Assembly (NCBI GenBank): GCA_965262235.1
Contig: OZ253504.1
Span: 2,294,001-2,358,000 of the forward strand
Direction of reading: 5' to 3'
DNA from: CATQGW01 sp965262235
GTDB lineage: Bacteria > Chloroflexota > Dehalococcoidia > Bin125
Length of the DNA stretch: 64,000 nucleotides
Position 1 is the stretch's first letter; every line of letters begins with the position of its first letter. Below the pieces are notes generated by a model. The model ran no database searches. It was given only the letters and a program-made list of their open reading frames with translations, and was not told the DNA's origin. Below, one piece after another: positions 26,119 to 35,212 of the stretch. Position numbers and translations under genes: made by a program.

Positions 26119-28530
26119 TCAGGCGATCACACCGGCGACAATGAGTTCGTCGAACTCCTGCGCGCTGAGCCCGGCGATTTCGCGCAGGGCGTACTCGTTG
26201 TGCTCGCCGAGCATCGGCGAGCGCTGGAGGATGCGATCGTCCTCGTGCATGAAGCGGATCGCGTCGCGCTCGACGGCGATGTCGAGCTCTGGGGCGCTGG
26301 GTTGCTGGATGATCTGGAAGTGGTCGCGGAAGTGTTCATCGACTTCCATCATGTCGCGCAGGTCTTCGACGGCGTTGGCGGCGATCCCGGCGGCCTGCAG
26401 TCGCGCCGCGGCTTGCCATTTGCCCTGATTCCCCGCCCAATCGTTGATGATCGCGTCCAGCTCGTCCTCGTTCGCCTTGCGCGCGTCGTGCGAGGCGAAG
26501 CGTTCAGCCGCGGTCAGGTTTGGTAAGCCGATCGCGGTCGCGAAGGCCGCCCACTCAGCGTCGCCACGGACCGCGATCGCCACCCATTCGTCGTCGCCGA
26601 TCGTGCGGTAGACGCCGTGCGGGCAGTGGTTGGGGTCGCGGTTGCCGGGGCGCTCGGGCGTTTCGCCGGTGTGGGCGAAGCGCATCCACTCGGCACCGAC
26701 CAGCGCGACGGTGGCCGAGAGCTGCGAGAGCTCGATTTCGCGACCTTCACCGCTGCGTTCGCGCGCGCGAAGCGCGGCCAGCACGCTCACGGCCAGCAGG
26801 TGCGGCGACGTGAAGTCGGGGTAGGCGACGCCGGGCCCGCGCGGCGGGCGATCCGGGAAGCCCATCAGGAAGTTCATCCCCGAGGCGGCGAGCAGCAGAT
26901 TGCCGAGCGTGCGCAGCTTCCGCCAGGGGCTCTCGCCGCCCACGCCGGGCAGGTGCAGCACGATGATCCCGGGGTTGATCTCACGCAGCAGCTCGTAGCC
27001 GAGACCCATCCGATCGAGCGTCCCGGCGCTGAAGTTGTTGACCACCACATCGGCCGTTGCCACGAGCTTGCGGAACAGCTCCCGGCCGCGCTCATCCGAG
27101 AGGTCAAGCGAGACCGATTTCTTGCTCGTGTTCGCCCCGTTGAACAGCCCGGCGTGGTCGACGCTGAAGCCGTTCTCCGCAGTCGGCTGACCGCGTACGC
27201 CGTCGAGCCGCGCCATCGACTCGACCTTGAGCACTTCCGCGCCGAAGTTGGCCAGGATCCGCCCCCCGAGCGGCCCCGCGACCACCCAGGTCATGTCGAG
27301 CACCCGGATGCCCTTGAGCGGCTGCAGCGACATCGGCTCGTGGCGCGATGGGTGCGCCGTCTGCTCGTCCGTCGATTCGGGCACAGCAGCCGAGCCCAGC
27401 CGCGGGGCCGGCGCGATCGGCAGCGGTGACTGGACGGGATCGAGTGGGCTGCGGCTGTAGCTCAGCGTCTCGCCCAGATCGGGGGCTTCCAGCTCGGCGA
27501 ACTGCCCAGCCTGCTGATAGTGCTCGGATTCGGCGAACTGGTCGAAGCTGAGCGTCGGCATCGCGGGGTGCTTGCCGGCCTGCAGCCCGCGCAGCATGTC
27601 TTCGCGGTCCATCCGCGCGGCGAGCTCGCCGGCCAGCATCTGCACGGGGTTGTCGAGGTGCCGCCAGGCGGCGCGCGCGGGCGGCAGCTGGGCCATCCCG
27701 TCGTCGCCGCTGTAGCCGTGCTCGACGCCGGCCTCGTCAAGCATCTCCAGGAAGTGCGGCAGCCGCCGCGGTGAGATGTTGCAGCCCATCCATTTCCCGT
27801 CGCGGCACAGGTGGGCCTGGCTCAGCGCCGGGCGGACCGGGATCTCTCGTTGCCGCAGCCAGGTGTTGGGGTTCGAGGTCTGCACCAGCGCGAGCGAGGT
27901 CGCCTCCTGCATCGAGATGTCGATCTGCGCGCCGGGCTGCGAGGGGACCCGGTCGCGACCGTGCAGCGCGATCATCGCCGCGCTCGCGATGTGCAGCCCG
28001 GTCATGGTGTGCGCGACATGCGCCGGTCCGCGCGTCGGCGGGTCCTCGCGCTCACCGCTGATCTGCAGGAAGCCGCCGGCCGCGGATGCCGTCAGGTCGG
28101 TCGCGCGCCAGTGACGCTTGGGCCCGCGTTGGCCGTAGGGAGTGGCGGAGATGACGATCAGATGCGGGTTGAGCGCATGCAGCGCGTCCGCCCCGAGGTC
28201 GAGCTGTGCGAGGTCGCCAGGTTGGCGGGATTCGATCAGGATGTCAGCGCCGGCGGCGATGCGCCGCAGTTCGTCAGCGCCCGCCGGCGTTTCGATGTCG
28301 ACGATCAGCGATCGTTTGTTGGCGTTGAAGTAGAGGTGCTGAAACGAACGCTCGGGTCCCGGCTGGTCATCGAGGAACGGCGCCATCGCGCGGATGTCGC
28401 CGCCGCGCGGCGGCTCAATCATCAACACGTCTGCGCCGAGGTCAGCGAGCAAGCGCGCGCCAAGCGCTGAGCGCGGATCGGTCAGCTCCAGCACCCGCAC
28501 TCCGGCCAGCGGCAGCTCGTGATTGGCCAT
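26119..28530 (-). CDS. double-headed CaiB/BaiF family CoA-transferase (copy 2)
   Basis: 803 residues, collinear with and strongly similar to the 23645-26047 protein in both modules (second module LKGIRVLDMTWVVAGPLGGRILANFGAEVLKVES). The two genes are a tandem duplication on the same strand, 71 bases apart. AGGAG is 9 bases before the ATG at 28530. The substrate is unknown; nearby carboxyltransferases and acyl-CoA genes suggest dicarboxylate or aromatic acid activation. The modules differ most around residues 270-310, which may change substrate choice. Confidence 0.88.
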   Translation of the reverse strand: MANHELPLAGVRVLELTDPRSALGARLLADLGADVLMIEPPRGGDIRAMAPFLDDQPGPERSFQHLYFNANKRSLIVDIETPAGADELRRIAAGADILIESRQPGDLAQLDLGADALHALNPHLIVISATPYGQRGPKRHWRATDLTASAAGGFLQISGEREDPPTRGPAHVAHTMTGLHIASAAMIALHGRDRVPSQPGAQIDISMQEATSLALVQTSNPNTWLRQREIPVRPALSQAHLCRDGKWMGCNISPRRLPHFLEMLDEAGVEHGYSGDDGMAQLPPARAAWRHLDNPVQMLAGELAARMDREDMLRGLQAGKHPAMPTLSFDQFAESEHYQQAGQFAELEAPDLGETLSYSRSPLDPVQSPLPIAPAPRLGSAAVPESTDEQTAHPSRHEPMSLQPLKGIRVLDMTWVVAGPLGGRILANFGAEVLKVESMARLDGVRGQPTAENGFSVDHAGLFNGANTSKKSVSLDLSDERGRELFRKLVATADVVVNNFSAGTLDRMGLGYELLREINPGIIVLHLPGVGGESPWRKLRTLGNLLLAASGMNFLMGFPDRPPRGPGVAYPDFTSPHLLAVSVLAALRARERSGEGREIELSQLSATVALVGAEWMRFAHTGETPERPGNRDPNHCPHGVYRTIGDDEWVAIAVRGDAEWAAFATAIGLPNLTAAERFASHDARKANEDELDAIINDWAGNQGKWQAAARLQAAGIAANAVEDLRDMMEVDEHFRDHFQIIQQPSAPELDIAVERDAIRFMHEDDRILQRSPMLGEHNEYALREIAGLSAQEFDELIVAGVIA

Positions 28531-28648
28531 CAACGTTTGCTCCTGAGACCATGCATCGCTGCCGATTCTAGCCGTGCCGAGTCCGGCCCCCTGCGGCTCC
28601 CCTCTCACCCTTCATCATTCCCACGCCCTGCGTCACCCCCGCACCCTC

Positions 28649-28845
28649 CCGTCATTCCTGCGCAGGCAGGAATCCATGCGGTCTGAGGGGTAGCGAGTGG
28701 GACTGCGACGTTCGACGGCGCTCCATCGCTGCGAAACCCCGATCGGGTGGCCGCGCCTCCGAGTGCTTCGGTGGGCCGTCGAGGGCCTGGGGCGTGAACG
28801 GGCGTCCGGTGGTCGCATGGATTCCTGCCTGCGCAGGAATGACGG
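28649..28845. repeat. MITE-like element with 32-bp perfect terminal inverted repeats
   Basis: Arms 28649-28680 and 28814-28845 are perfect inverted copies around a 133-base core. The arm sequence (CCGTCATTCCTGCGCAGGCA) matches the 23321-23498 element with small changes, and the core shows scattered similarity to that element in reverse orientation (for example CGACGGCCCACC). Extra decayed arm fragments (GCAGGAATGACG) follow to 28896. The 471-base gap 28531-29001 has no gene I can support. Confidence 0.85.
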
Positions 28846-29001
28846 AAGGGGCGCAGGAATGACGGGGGCCAGGAACGACGGGGCGCAGGAATGACGCGGG
28901 CGCAGGCATCGCACAGCGAGGCGCGTCAGGCGCGGCTCCGGAATCGCTAGCTTGTGTGATACGCAGCGGCGACAGGCTCGATTCGCGGATTGGACGATCT
29001 G

Positions 29002-29739
29002 ATGAGCAATCTCTCAGTCGCGGTGATCACGGGCGGGCACTTTTTTCATGTGCGGCCGTTCGTCGACTTCTTCAACGGGTTGGAGGGCATCGACGGGTAT
29101 GTGCACCACTTCGACCAGTGGCTGTTCGGGGCCGGCAATGACTCGCTGATGGAGGACGGCCTTCGGATCAGCCGACCCGATCTGCGCGGCGATCACGGGA
29201 TCGTGGAGCCGCCTTCGGACGATCAGGACATGCGCGACAGCTACGACGTGACGCTGTTCTACACGATGCTGCGGGAGCCGCCGACGCAGAAGGCGATGGC
29301 CGCGCTGGAGCGGATGTTTGAGGCGGGGATGCCGGTGTTCGTGTTGCACCACGGGCTGCTGAACTGGGTCGGCGACGACTACTGGTCGGAGGTCACCGGG
29401 ATGCCCGACCGCAGCATCAGGGTGGACGACACGTTTGAGAGCACCTATCAGGTGCAGGTCAACGCGGATCATCCGCTGGCGGCGGGGCTGGCGGACTTCT
29501 CGATTCAGGATGAGACGTACCGGATGGCCGATTGCGGCGAGGACTGCGATGTGCTGCTGACGACCGAGAACGAGGACTCGATGCGGACGCTGGCGTGGAC
29601 CCGCATGCACCGCAACTCGCGGGTCTTCTGCATGCAGTTGGGCCACGATCCGCGGACCTGGGAGCATCCGGCGTTTGGCGCGTTGGTGCGCAACGGGCTC
29701 AGGTGGTGCGCGGGTCTGCCGCTGGACAGCGGCAGCTAG
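29002..29739 (+). CDS. ThuA domain protein
   Basis: A 245-residue class I glutamine-amidotransferase-like (ThuA) fold: SNLSVAVITGGHFFHVRPFVDFF, then VTLFYTMLREPP, the core VFVLHHGLLNWVGDDYW, and the late strand VFCMQLGHDPRTWEHPAFGALVRNGLRW. ThuA proteins take part in sugar (trehalose, glucoside) use in some bacteria, and the reaction is unproven. The ATG at 29002 is chosen over a TTG 12 bases upstream. It is followed by a palindromic repeat and a convergent carboxyltransferase. Confidence 0.85.
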   Translation: MSNLSVAVITGGHFFHVRPFVDFFNGLEGIDGYVHHFDQWLFGAGNDSLMEDGLRISRPDLRGDHGIVEPPSDDQDMRDSYDVTLFYTMLREPPTQKAMAALERMFEAGMPVFVLHHGLLNWVGDDYWSEVTGMPDRSIRVDDTFESTYQVQVNADHPLAAGLADFSIQDETYRMADCGEDCDVLLTTENEDSMRTLAWTRMHRNSRVFCMQLGHDPRTWEHPAFGALVRNGLRWCAGLPLDSGS

Positions 29740-29755
29740 GGCCTGTTGGCCGTCG

Positions 29756-29811
29756 CCTCTCTCCCCCCGCACAGCGGGGGGAGAGCGGATCCGGCTTGCT
29801 CAGATCGTTCC
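29756..29811. repeat. GC-rich palindromic repeat abutting a stop codon
   Basis: A single unit: CTCTCCCCCCGC/GCGGGGGGAGAG hairpin, GGATCCGGCTTGCTCAGATC, then GTTCCTAG. On the minus strand the carboxyltransferase TAG stop (29811-29813) is the first codon of the repeat end TAGGAACGATCTGAG. Confidence 0.85.
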
Positions 29812-31364
29812 TAGGGCCGGAAGCCGATGCGGGACTTCTTGCCGAGGTCCTGGGGCAGCATCCCGTAGGCCAGGTCGACGAAGCGCTGGAGGTAGGCGCG
29901 GGTCTCGACGGGGTCGATGATCTCTTCCACGCCGCCCGCCTCGGCGGTGCGGAAGACGTTGCGCAGGACCTGCAGCTCGGCCTCCAGCTCGGCGGTCCGG
30001 GCGTCGGGATCCGCTGACGCCTCAATGTCCCGACGGAAGGCGGCGCTGACCCCTCCCTCGATCGGGATCGAGCCGAACTCACCGGACGGCCAGGAGACGC
30101 GGTAGCTCAGCCGCGAGGCGTCGCTGGTGGCCGCGCCGGCCATCCCGTAGCACTTGCGGACGTGCACCGTGAAGGTGGGAATCGTGATGTTCTGCCAGGT
30201 CCAGATCGCGCGCATGCCCGATCGCAGCGTGCCGGCGCGCTCCGCCTGCTCGCCGATCATGAAGCCGGGGATGTCGACGAAGTAGACGATCGGGATGTGG
30301 AAGATGTCGCAGAAATCGAGGAAGCGAGCCTGTTTGTCGGCGGCGCGGGCGTCCAGCGCACCGCCGTGCTTGGCGGCGTTGTTGGCGATGATCCCGATCG
30401 GACAGCCGTCCACGCGCGCGAGCGCGACGATCAGCGCTTCGCCGAAGTTGGGCGCGATCTCGAACATCTCACCGCGGTCGACGCAGGCGGCGACGAGCGT
30501 CTTCATGTGGTACGGGCGCTTGCGATTTTCAGGCACGATCGTGGCCAGCGTGTGCTGCCAGTCGTCGGCTGGCGGCTCGGCGGCGCGGACCGGCGGGAGC
30601 TGCCAGACGTTGCTCGGGAGGTAGCTGAGCAGCTCGCGGATCTGCCGGAAGGCGTCGTACTCGTTCAGGGCCTCGTTGTCGATGCAGCCTGATTCGCGGG
30701 TGTGAATCTGCGAGCCGCCGAGCTGCTGCTTGGTCAGGTCGTGGCCGAGCGCGCGCTTCACGACCGGCGGGCCGGAGGCGAAGAGTTCGGAGGTGTCCTT
30801 GACCATCACGTTCCAGTGCGAGAGCAGCGCGATCCCGGCGGGGCCGCCGGCGACCGAGCCGAGCACGGCGCAGATCAGCGGAGCCTGCTCCATGATCTGC
30901 ATCGGGCCCTTGAAGACGGGGTAGTCGCTGGGCAGGTAGGTGTGGCCCCGCTCGGAAACGCCCTCGATGTTTGCGCCTGCGCCGTCGAGCAGGTTGATGA
31001 AGGGCAGCTTGTATTCGATCGCGAGGTCCTGCAGGACGCCGCCTTTGTGTCCCGGCTTGGTCGCCGAGCCGCCGCGGATCGTGAAGTCGGTGCCGGTCAC
31101 GATCACGCGGCGCCCGTCGATCCGGCCGAGGCCGCCGACGGTGGTGGCGGGCGTGAAGTCGACGAGTTCCTGGTCGGCGTACTGGCCGTCGCCGGCGAGC
31201 CGGGAGACCTCGTCGAAGCTGCCGGGGTCGAGCAGCGCGTTGATCCGCTCGCGGACGGTCAGCTTGCCGCGCTCGTGCTGGCGCGCGACTGAGGCGACGC
31301 CGCCCATCACCGTGGCCATCTCGCGTCGACGCTTCAGCTCGTCCAGCTCACGCTCCCAGGGCAT
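29811..31364 (-). CDS. acyl-CoA carboxylase carboxyltransferase (beta) subunit
   Basis: This 517-residue two-domain crotonase-fold carboxyltransferase moves carboxyl from carboxybiotin to an acyl-CoA. Typical stretches are RERINALLDPGSFDEV, GTDFTIRGGSATKPG, the oxyanion-hole VLGSVAGGPAGIALLSHWNVMV, GSQIHTRESGCIDNEA, and the second domain INLLDGAG, PIVYFVDIPGFMIGEQAERAG and AFRRDIEASADPDARTAELEAELQVLRNVFRTAEAGGVEEIIDP. No biotin carboxylase or biotin carrier gene is in the window, so it must borrow one or act as a different CoA enzyme. Two paralogues lie at 33613 and 43134. It is divergent from a CoA-transferase. Confidence 0.9.
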   Translation of the reverse strand: MPWERELDELKRRREMATVMGGVASVARQHERGKLTVRERINALLDPGSFDEVSRLAGDGQYADQELVDFTPATTVGGLGRIDGRRVIVTGTDFTIRGGSATKPGHKGGVLQDLAIEYKLPFINLLDGAGANIEGVSERGHTYLPSDYPVFKGPMQIMEQAPLICAVLGSVAGGPAGIALLSHWNVMVKDTSELFASGPPVVKRALGHDLTKQQLGGSQIHTRESGCIDNEALNEYDAFRQIRELLSYLPSNVWQLPPVRAAEPPADDWQHTLATIVPENRKRPYHMKTLVAACVDRGEMFEIAPNFGEALIVALARVDGCPIGIIANNAAKHGGALDARAADKQARFLDFCDIFHIPIVYFVDIPGFMIGEQAERAGTLRSGMRAIWTWQNITIPTFTVHVRKCYGMAGAATSDASRLSYRVSWPSGEFGSIPIEGGVSAAFRRDIEASADPDARTAELEAELQVLRNVFRTAEAGGVEEIIDPVETRAYLQRFVDLAYGMLPQDLGKKSRIGFRP

Positions 31365-31515
31365 CGGCGGCTCCTTCGGTACTGATCATCGACAGGCGGC
31401 GGCACGCCGCGCGTCAGCTGGCAGGCTAGCCAACTGCGTGGGGCTGCATCGCGGAGATCGGCGGACTCTTTCGGCTCTGGCATACTCGCGTCACGCTGAA
31501 GCTGGAGGTAGATCT

Positions 31516-32751
31516 ATGGAACCGCTCGAGGGAATTCGTGTCGTGGAGCTTGCGGTAGCCGTGCAGGGCCCTGCGGCCGGCGGCTTGCTGGCCGACATGG
31601 GCGCCGACGTGATCAAGGTCGAGCCGCCTGGCGGCGACGCCAATCGTTGGTTCCGCGGGTTCGACAACAGCCTGCCCGCTGCAGTGGTGGGCACTCAGTT
31701 CATCGGCGTCTCGTACGGCAAGCGCTCGGTCTGCGTCGACATCCACACCGAAGCCGGCCTGGAGTTGGTCGATCGACTCGTCGACAACGCCGACATCTTC
31801 CTGAGCAACTACCGGGAGCCGGCCTTGAAGCGGATCGGCATGGGCTACGAGCGGCTCTCAGAGCGCAATCCGCGATTGATCTACGCAACCGCCAACGGCT
31901 TCGGGCCGCTCGGTCCGGCGCGAGAGAACCGGATGAGCGATCAATATGCCCAGGCCCGCAGCGGCATCTCGGGCGTCACGGGCACGCCGGACGATCCCCC
32001 GCTGACGCCAGGCGCGATCATCGGCGACACGGGCGGCGCGATGGCGCTCGCGCTCGGCATTCTCACGGCGCTCGCCGCCAGGCACCGCGATGGGCTGGGC
32101 CAGATGGTGCAGACGTCGTCCTATGGCGCACTGCTCTGGATGCAGTCGTACGAGATCAATCACGCATCGGTGACCGGTCATCCGCTGCAGCGCAGCGGTT
32201 CGTTCCACCCGGTCGTGCCGTCCGTCAGCGGCATCTACGCGACCGCCGACGGCGGCGCGTTCTGCATCGGGTTCCGCCAAGACGACTCGTGGCGCGAGTT
32301 CTGCGCGTTCGGGGGAATGCCCGAACTGGGGCATGATCCGCGCTGGAGCGCCCGGGAGCGGCGCGATCCGTTTCGCGAGCAAGCGGTGATGGAGGGCGTC
32401 CGCGACGCGCGTCCCTTGATCGCCGAGGTGATGAAGGCGCGTTCGACGGCTGAGTGGGAGGACTTCTTCGAGCTTCGTCCCGACGGAATCACCGCCCAGC
32501 GAGTCTTCGACTACCAGGACGTGCTGGAGGACGAACAGGCCCTCGTCAACGGCTACATCGTGGAGAAGGACATCCCCCACACCGGCCGGCACAAGCTGGT
32601 CGGGCTGCCGGTGCGCATGAGCCGGACGCCCGGAACGCCCAAGCAGCTCTTCGCCGAGCTGGGCGAACACACCGCCGAGGTGATGCGCGAGCTGGGCTAC
32701 GACGACGCGGCAATCGAGACCGTCGAATCACACCGCGCCCCGCCGTTCTAG
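31516..32751 (+). CDS. CaiB/BaiF family CoA-transferase
   Basis: A 411-residue class III CoA-transferase: LEGIRVVELAVAVQGPAAGGLLADMGADVIKVEPPGGDANRW, YGKRSVCVDIHTEAGLELVDRLVDNADIFLSNYREPALKRIGMGYE, then the central GAIIGDTGGAMALALGILTALAARHRDGLGQ. The usual catalytic Asp region (G-x-x-x-A-D-x-x-G) reads GAIIGDTGGA. The start is fixed by GGAGGTAGATCT before the ATG. It is divergent from the 29811 carboxyltransferase; its TAG stop is the first codon of a palindromic repeat. Confidence 0.92.
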   Translation: MEPLEGIRVVELAVAVQGPAAGGLLADMGADVIKVEPPGGDANRWFRGFDNSLPAAVVGTQFIGVSYGKRSVCVDIHTEAGLELVDRLVDNADIFLSNYREPALKRIGMGYERLSERNPRLIYATANGFGPLGPARENRMSDQYAQARSGISGVTGTPDDPPLTPGAIIGDTGGAMALALGILTALAARHRDGLGQMVQTSSYGALLWMQSYEINHASVTGHPLQRSGSFHPVVPSVSGIYATADGGAFCIGFRQDDSWREFCAFGGMPELGHDPRWSARERRDPFREQAVMEGVRDARPLIAEVMKARSTAEWEDFFELRPDGITAQRVFDYQDVLEDEQALVNGYIVEKDIPHTGRHKLVGLPVRMSRTPGTPKQLFAELGEHTAEVMRELGYDDAAIETVESHRAPPF

Positions 32752-33020
32752 GAGTGCTCTGAACCAGCCGGATCCCATCTCCCCCCGCTGATCACATTGA
32801 GTGGTCAGCGGAATCCGGATCTCCTCTCCCTCCGCGAAGCGGAGGGAGCTGTCACGGAGTGACAGAGGGGGGCGCCCCCGCTTGGCAAGACACAGTCACG
32901 CCGGTGAGTCGGGACGGCAGGCCCCCCTCTGCCCCCTGCTTGCGCAGGGGCAGGCTTCGGCATCTCCCCCCGCAGAGCGGGGGGAGAGGGGATCCGGCTT
33001 GTTCGGAGCTGTCCTGGCAG
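32749..33020. repeat. GC-rich palindromic repeat cluster with nested hairpin
   Basis: It begins at the CoA-transferase stop (TAGGAGTGCTCTGAACC). It contains the nested hairpin TGATCAC-ATTGA-GTGGTCA at 32789-32807, a TCACGGAGTGACAGAGGGGGG segment, and an inverted right-hand unit ending near GTTCGGAGCTGTCC. Most of this cluster is repeated, about 90 percent identical, at 33385-33600. Confidence 0.85.
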
Positions 33021-33056
33021 GGTGTTGATCAAGGCCGGTTCATCAAGGCCCGTTGA

Positions 33057-33218
33057 TCAAGGCAGGTAGGGGATCCGGGTGGTCGGGCCGAACCTGGCGG
33101 CGATGTGGGACTGTGCGTCGCGCACGAAATCGACCAGCAGTGGGCGAGTTTCGCGCGGGTCGATCATGTCCTCGATCCCGAAGGCGTACCCGGTCGAGAT
33201 CGAGGCGGGATAGCGCTG
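33057..33218 (-). pseudogene. 3'-end remnant of an acyl-CoA carboxyltransferase gene
   Basis: On the minus strand the frame ending at 33057 encodes the C-terminus of the neighbouring carboxyltransferase almost exactly: AFGIEDMIDPRETRPLLVDF through RIPYLP, about 40 of 43 residues identical, with the same stop region. Upstream of that the similarity fails (SVTQRYPASISTGY replaces the paralogue's sequence), and a palindromic repeat interrupts the frame. No start or catalytic region remains. It is a truncated duplicate of the gene at 33613-35175. Confidence 0.8.
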
Positions 33219-33224
33219 GGTCAC

Positions 33225-33600
33225 TCCCAATATCGGCCCCCTGAGGGGGAGATGCCGCAGCCTGCCCCTGCGCAGGCAGGGGGCAGAGGGGGAGTGCGTC
33301 GCGGTCAGCCGGCGTCGGCGCGGGCCTCCCCCTCAGTCGCTGCGCGACAGCTCCCCCTCGGGGGGAGCGATTGGGAGCCGGATTCCGCTGACCACATTGA
33401 ATGGTCAGCGGAATCCGGATCTCCTCTCCCTCCGCGAAGCGGGGGGAGATGTCACGGAGTGACAGAGGGGGGCGCCCCCGCTTGGTAAGACACAGTCACG
33501 CCGGTGAGTCGGGACGGGAGGCCCCCCTCTGCCTTCGGCATCTCCCCCCGCAGAGCGGGGGGAGAGAGTCGTTCGGAGGGTTCCCCGCAGGGCGTTGATT
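33225..33600. repeat. GC-rich palindromic repeat cluster with longest nested hairpin copy
   Basis: It includes a CCCCTGAGGGGGAG unit, a CAGCCTGCCCCTGCGCAGGC palindrome, and the nested hairpin with extended 15-bp arms (33380-33416, GGATTCCGCTGACCA ... TGGTCAGCGGAATCC). Then come the hairpin-plus-TCACGGAGTGACA unit and an inverted right-hand unit. The part from 33385 onward duplicates 32790-33010. Confidence 0.85.
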
Positions 33601-33612
33601 ACCGCAGCGTGA

Positions 33613-35175
33613 TCAAGGCAAGTACGGGATCCGGCTGGTCGGGCCGAGCCTCGCCGCAATGTGGGACTGCGCGTCGCGCACGAAATCGACCAGCAGTGGG
33701 CGAGTTTCGCGCGGGTCGATCATGTCCTCGATCCCGAAGGCGTGCGCCGTCCGCATCGGCGCGCGGAGCTCATTGAGCCGCGCCTCGATCTCCAGGCGCT
33801 TGGCCTCGGGGTCCGGCGCCTCCCTGATCTCACGCCGATAGGCGGCCGTGACGCCGCCCTCGATGTGCATCGAGCCCCAATGGGCCGACGGCCAGGCGTA
33901 GCGGCGGTAGAGCGCGTTGCCGCGCCGGTACTGCAGACCGCCGGCGACGCCGTAGGCCTGGCGAGTGATGAAGACCAGATAGGGCATCTCGGAGAGGCGT
34001 GAGATCAGCATCAACCGGGCGCCGGTGCGAATAATACCCGTGCGCTCGTCGGCCGGGCCCACGGAGAAGCCCGGCTCGTCGCAGAAGTAGACGAGCGGCA
34101 GATGGAACGTGTCGCAGAGCTGGATCATCCGGGTGACCTTCTCCGAGGTCTGCTTGTCAGTGGAGCCGCCGTTCTGGCTCGGGTTGTTGATCATCACGCC
34201 GACCGGATAACCGTCGACGCGGGCCAGGCCGGTGATCCGGGCGCGGCCCCACTCCGGCTGGATTTCGAAGAACGAGTCGCGGTCGAGCACCAGTTCGAGC
34301 AGCCGCCGCGGGTTGTAGATGCGCCGGCTGTTGCGCGGAATCAGCGAGAGCAGCTCCTCTTCGCGGCGCTCCGGGTCGTCCTCGGGCGGCAGCCGCGGCG
34401 GCGCTTCCCAGACATTCTGCGGCAGATAGCTGAGGAAGCGACGGGCCTGCTGCATCGCGTCGGCTTCGGACTCGGCGATGTTCTGCACGACGCCGGTCTC
34501 GTAGACGTGGATCTGCTCACCGCCCAGCTCCTCCTTGGAGATGTCGAGCCCGCGGCTGGCCTTCACGACGGGCGGCCCGCCGACGAACAGCTGGCTGGTG
34601 TTGCGGACCATCACATTGAAGTGACAGTCGCAGGCGATCACCGCCGGCGCGCCGGCGACCGAGCCCAGCACCACCGCGACGACCGGCATCTGCCAGATCA
34701 GGTCGTCAACGCCGGCGCCGCCCCCGGTCGAGGGTCCGCTCACGTAGGTCCGCCCCATCGCCTCGAAGGAGCGGACGCTGCCGCCCGTCGCGTCGAGCAG
34801 CCGGACGAACGGGATCCGGTTCATATAGGCGTGACGGATCGCCCAGCTGCCCTTTTCGCCGACGAAACCGTCGGCCGAGCCGCCGCGAATGGTGAAGTCG
34901 TCGCCTTGCACGGCCACCTTGCGGCCATTGATCTTGACCACGCCGACGACGCTGTTGGCGGGCGTGAGCGCGGCGAGCTGGCTGCCGTCCCACTCCGGCT
35001 TGCCGGCCAGCACGCCGGTCTCCTCGAAGCCGTCAGGGTCGGCGAGCAGATCGATCCGCTCGCGGACGGTCAGTTTGCCGCGGCCGTGGTGGAAGGCGAC
35101 GCTGTCCGCTCCGCCCATCTGACGGGCGAGCACGGCGCGCCGCGCCATCTCATCGAGTTCGGATTGCCAGCTCAT
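33613..35175 (-). CDS. acyl-CoA carboxylase carboxyltransferase subunit
   Basis: A 520-residue paralogue of the 29811 and 43134 proteins. Landmarks are GRGKLTVRERIDLLADPDGFEE, GDDFTIRGGSADGF, VVLGSVAGAPAVIACDCHFNVMV, GGPPVVKASRGLDISKEELGGEQIH, LPLVYFCDEPGFSVGPADERTG and the C-terminal FGIEDMIDPRETRPLLVDF. It lies 37 bases downstream of a DppC-type permease and probably belongs to that minus-strand operon. No biotin carboxylase is nearby. Its 3' end has been duplicated at 33057-33218. Confidence 0.9.
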   Translation of the reverse strand: MSWQSELDEMARRAVLARQMGGADSVAFHHGRGKLTVRERIDLLADPDGFEETGVLAGKPEWDGSQLAALTPANSVVGVVKINGRKVAVQGDDFTIRGGSADGFVGEKGSWAIRHAYMNRIPFVRLLDATGGSVRSFEAMGRTYVSGPSTGGGAGVDDLIWQMPVVAVVLGSVAGAPAVIACDCHFNVMVRNTSQLFVGGPPVVKASRGLDISKEELGGEQIHVYETGVVQNIAESEADAMQQARRFLSYLPQNVWEAPPRLPPEDDPERREEELLSLIPRNSRRIYNPRRLLELVLDRDSFFEIQPEWGRARITGLARVDGYPVGVMINNPSQNGGSTDKQTSEKVTRMIQLCDTFHLPLVYFCDEPGFSVGPADERTGIIRTGARLMLISRLSEMPYLVFITRQAYGVAGGLQYRRGNALYRRYAWPSAHWGSMHIEGGVTAAYRREIREAPDPEAKRLEIEARLNELRAPMRTAHAFGIEDMIDPRETRPLLVDFVRDAQSHIAARLGPTSRIPYLP

Positions 35176-35212
35176 TGAGGGCCTCCCTGATCGGCGGCTG
35201 CGCGATCATGCG

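Noticed and set aside
32749..33600. Rho-independent terminators in the palindromic clusters
   Set aside because: Stems are strong but no T-tract follows most of them, so I keep them as repeats; only the groEL terminator meets the criterion.
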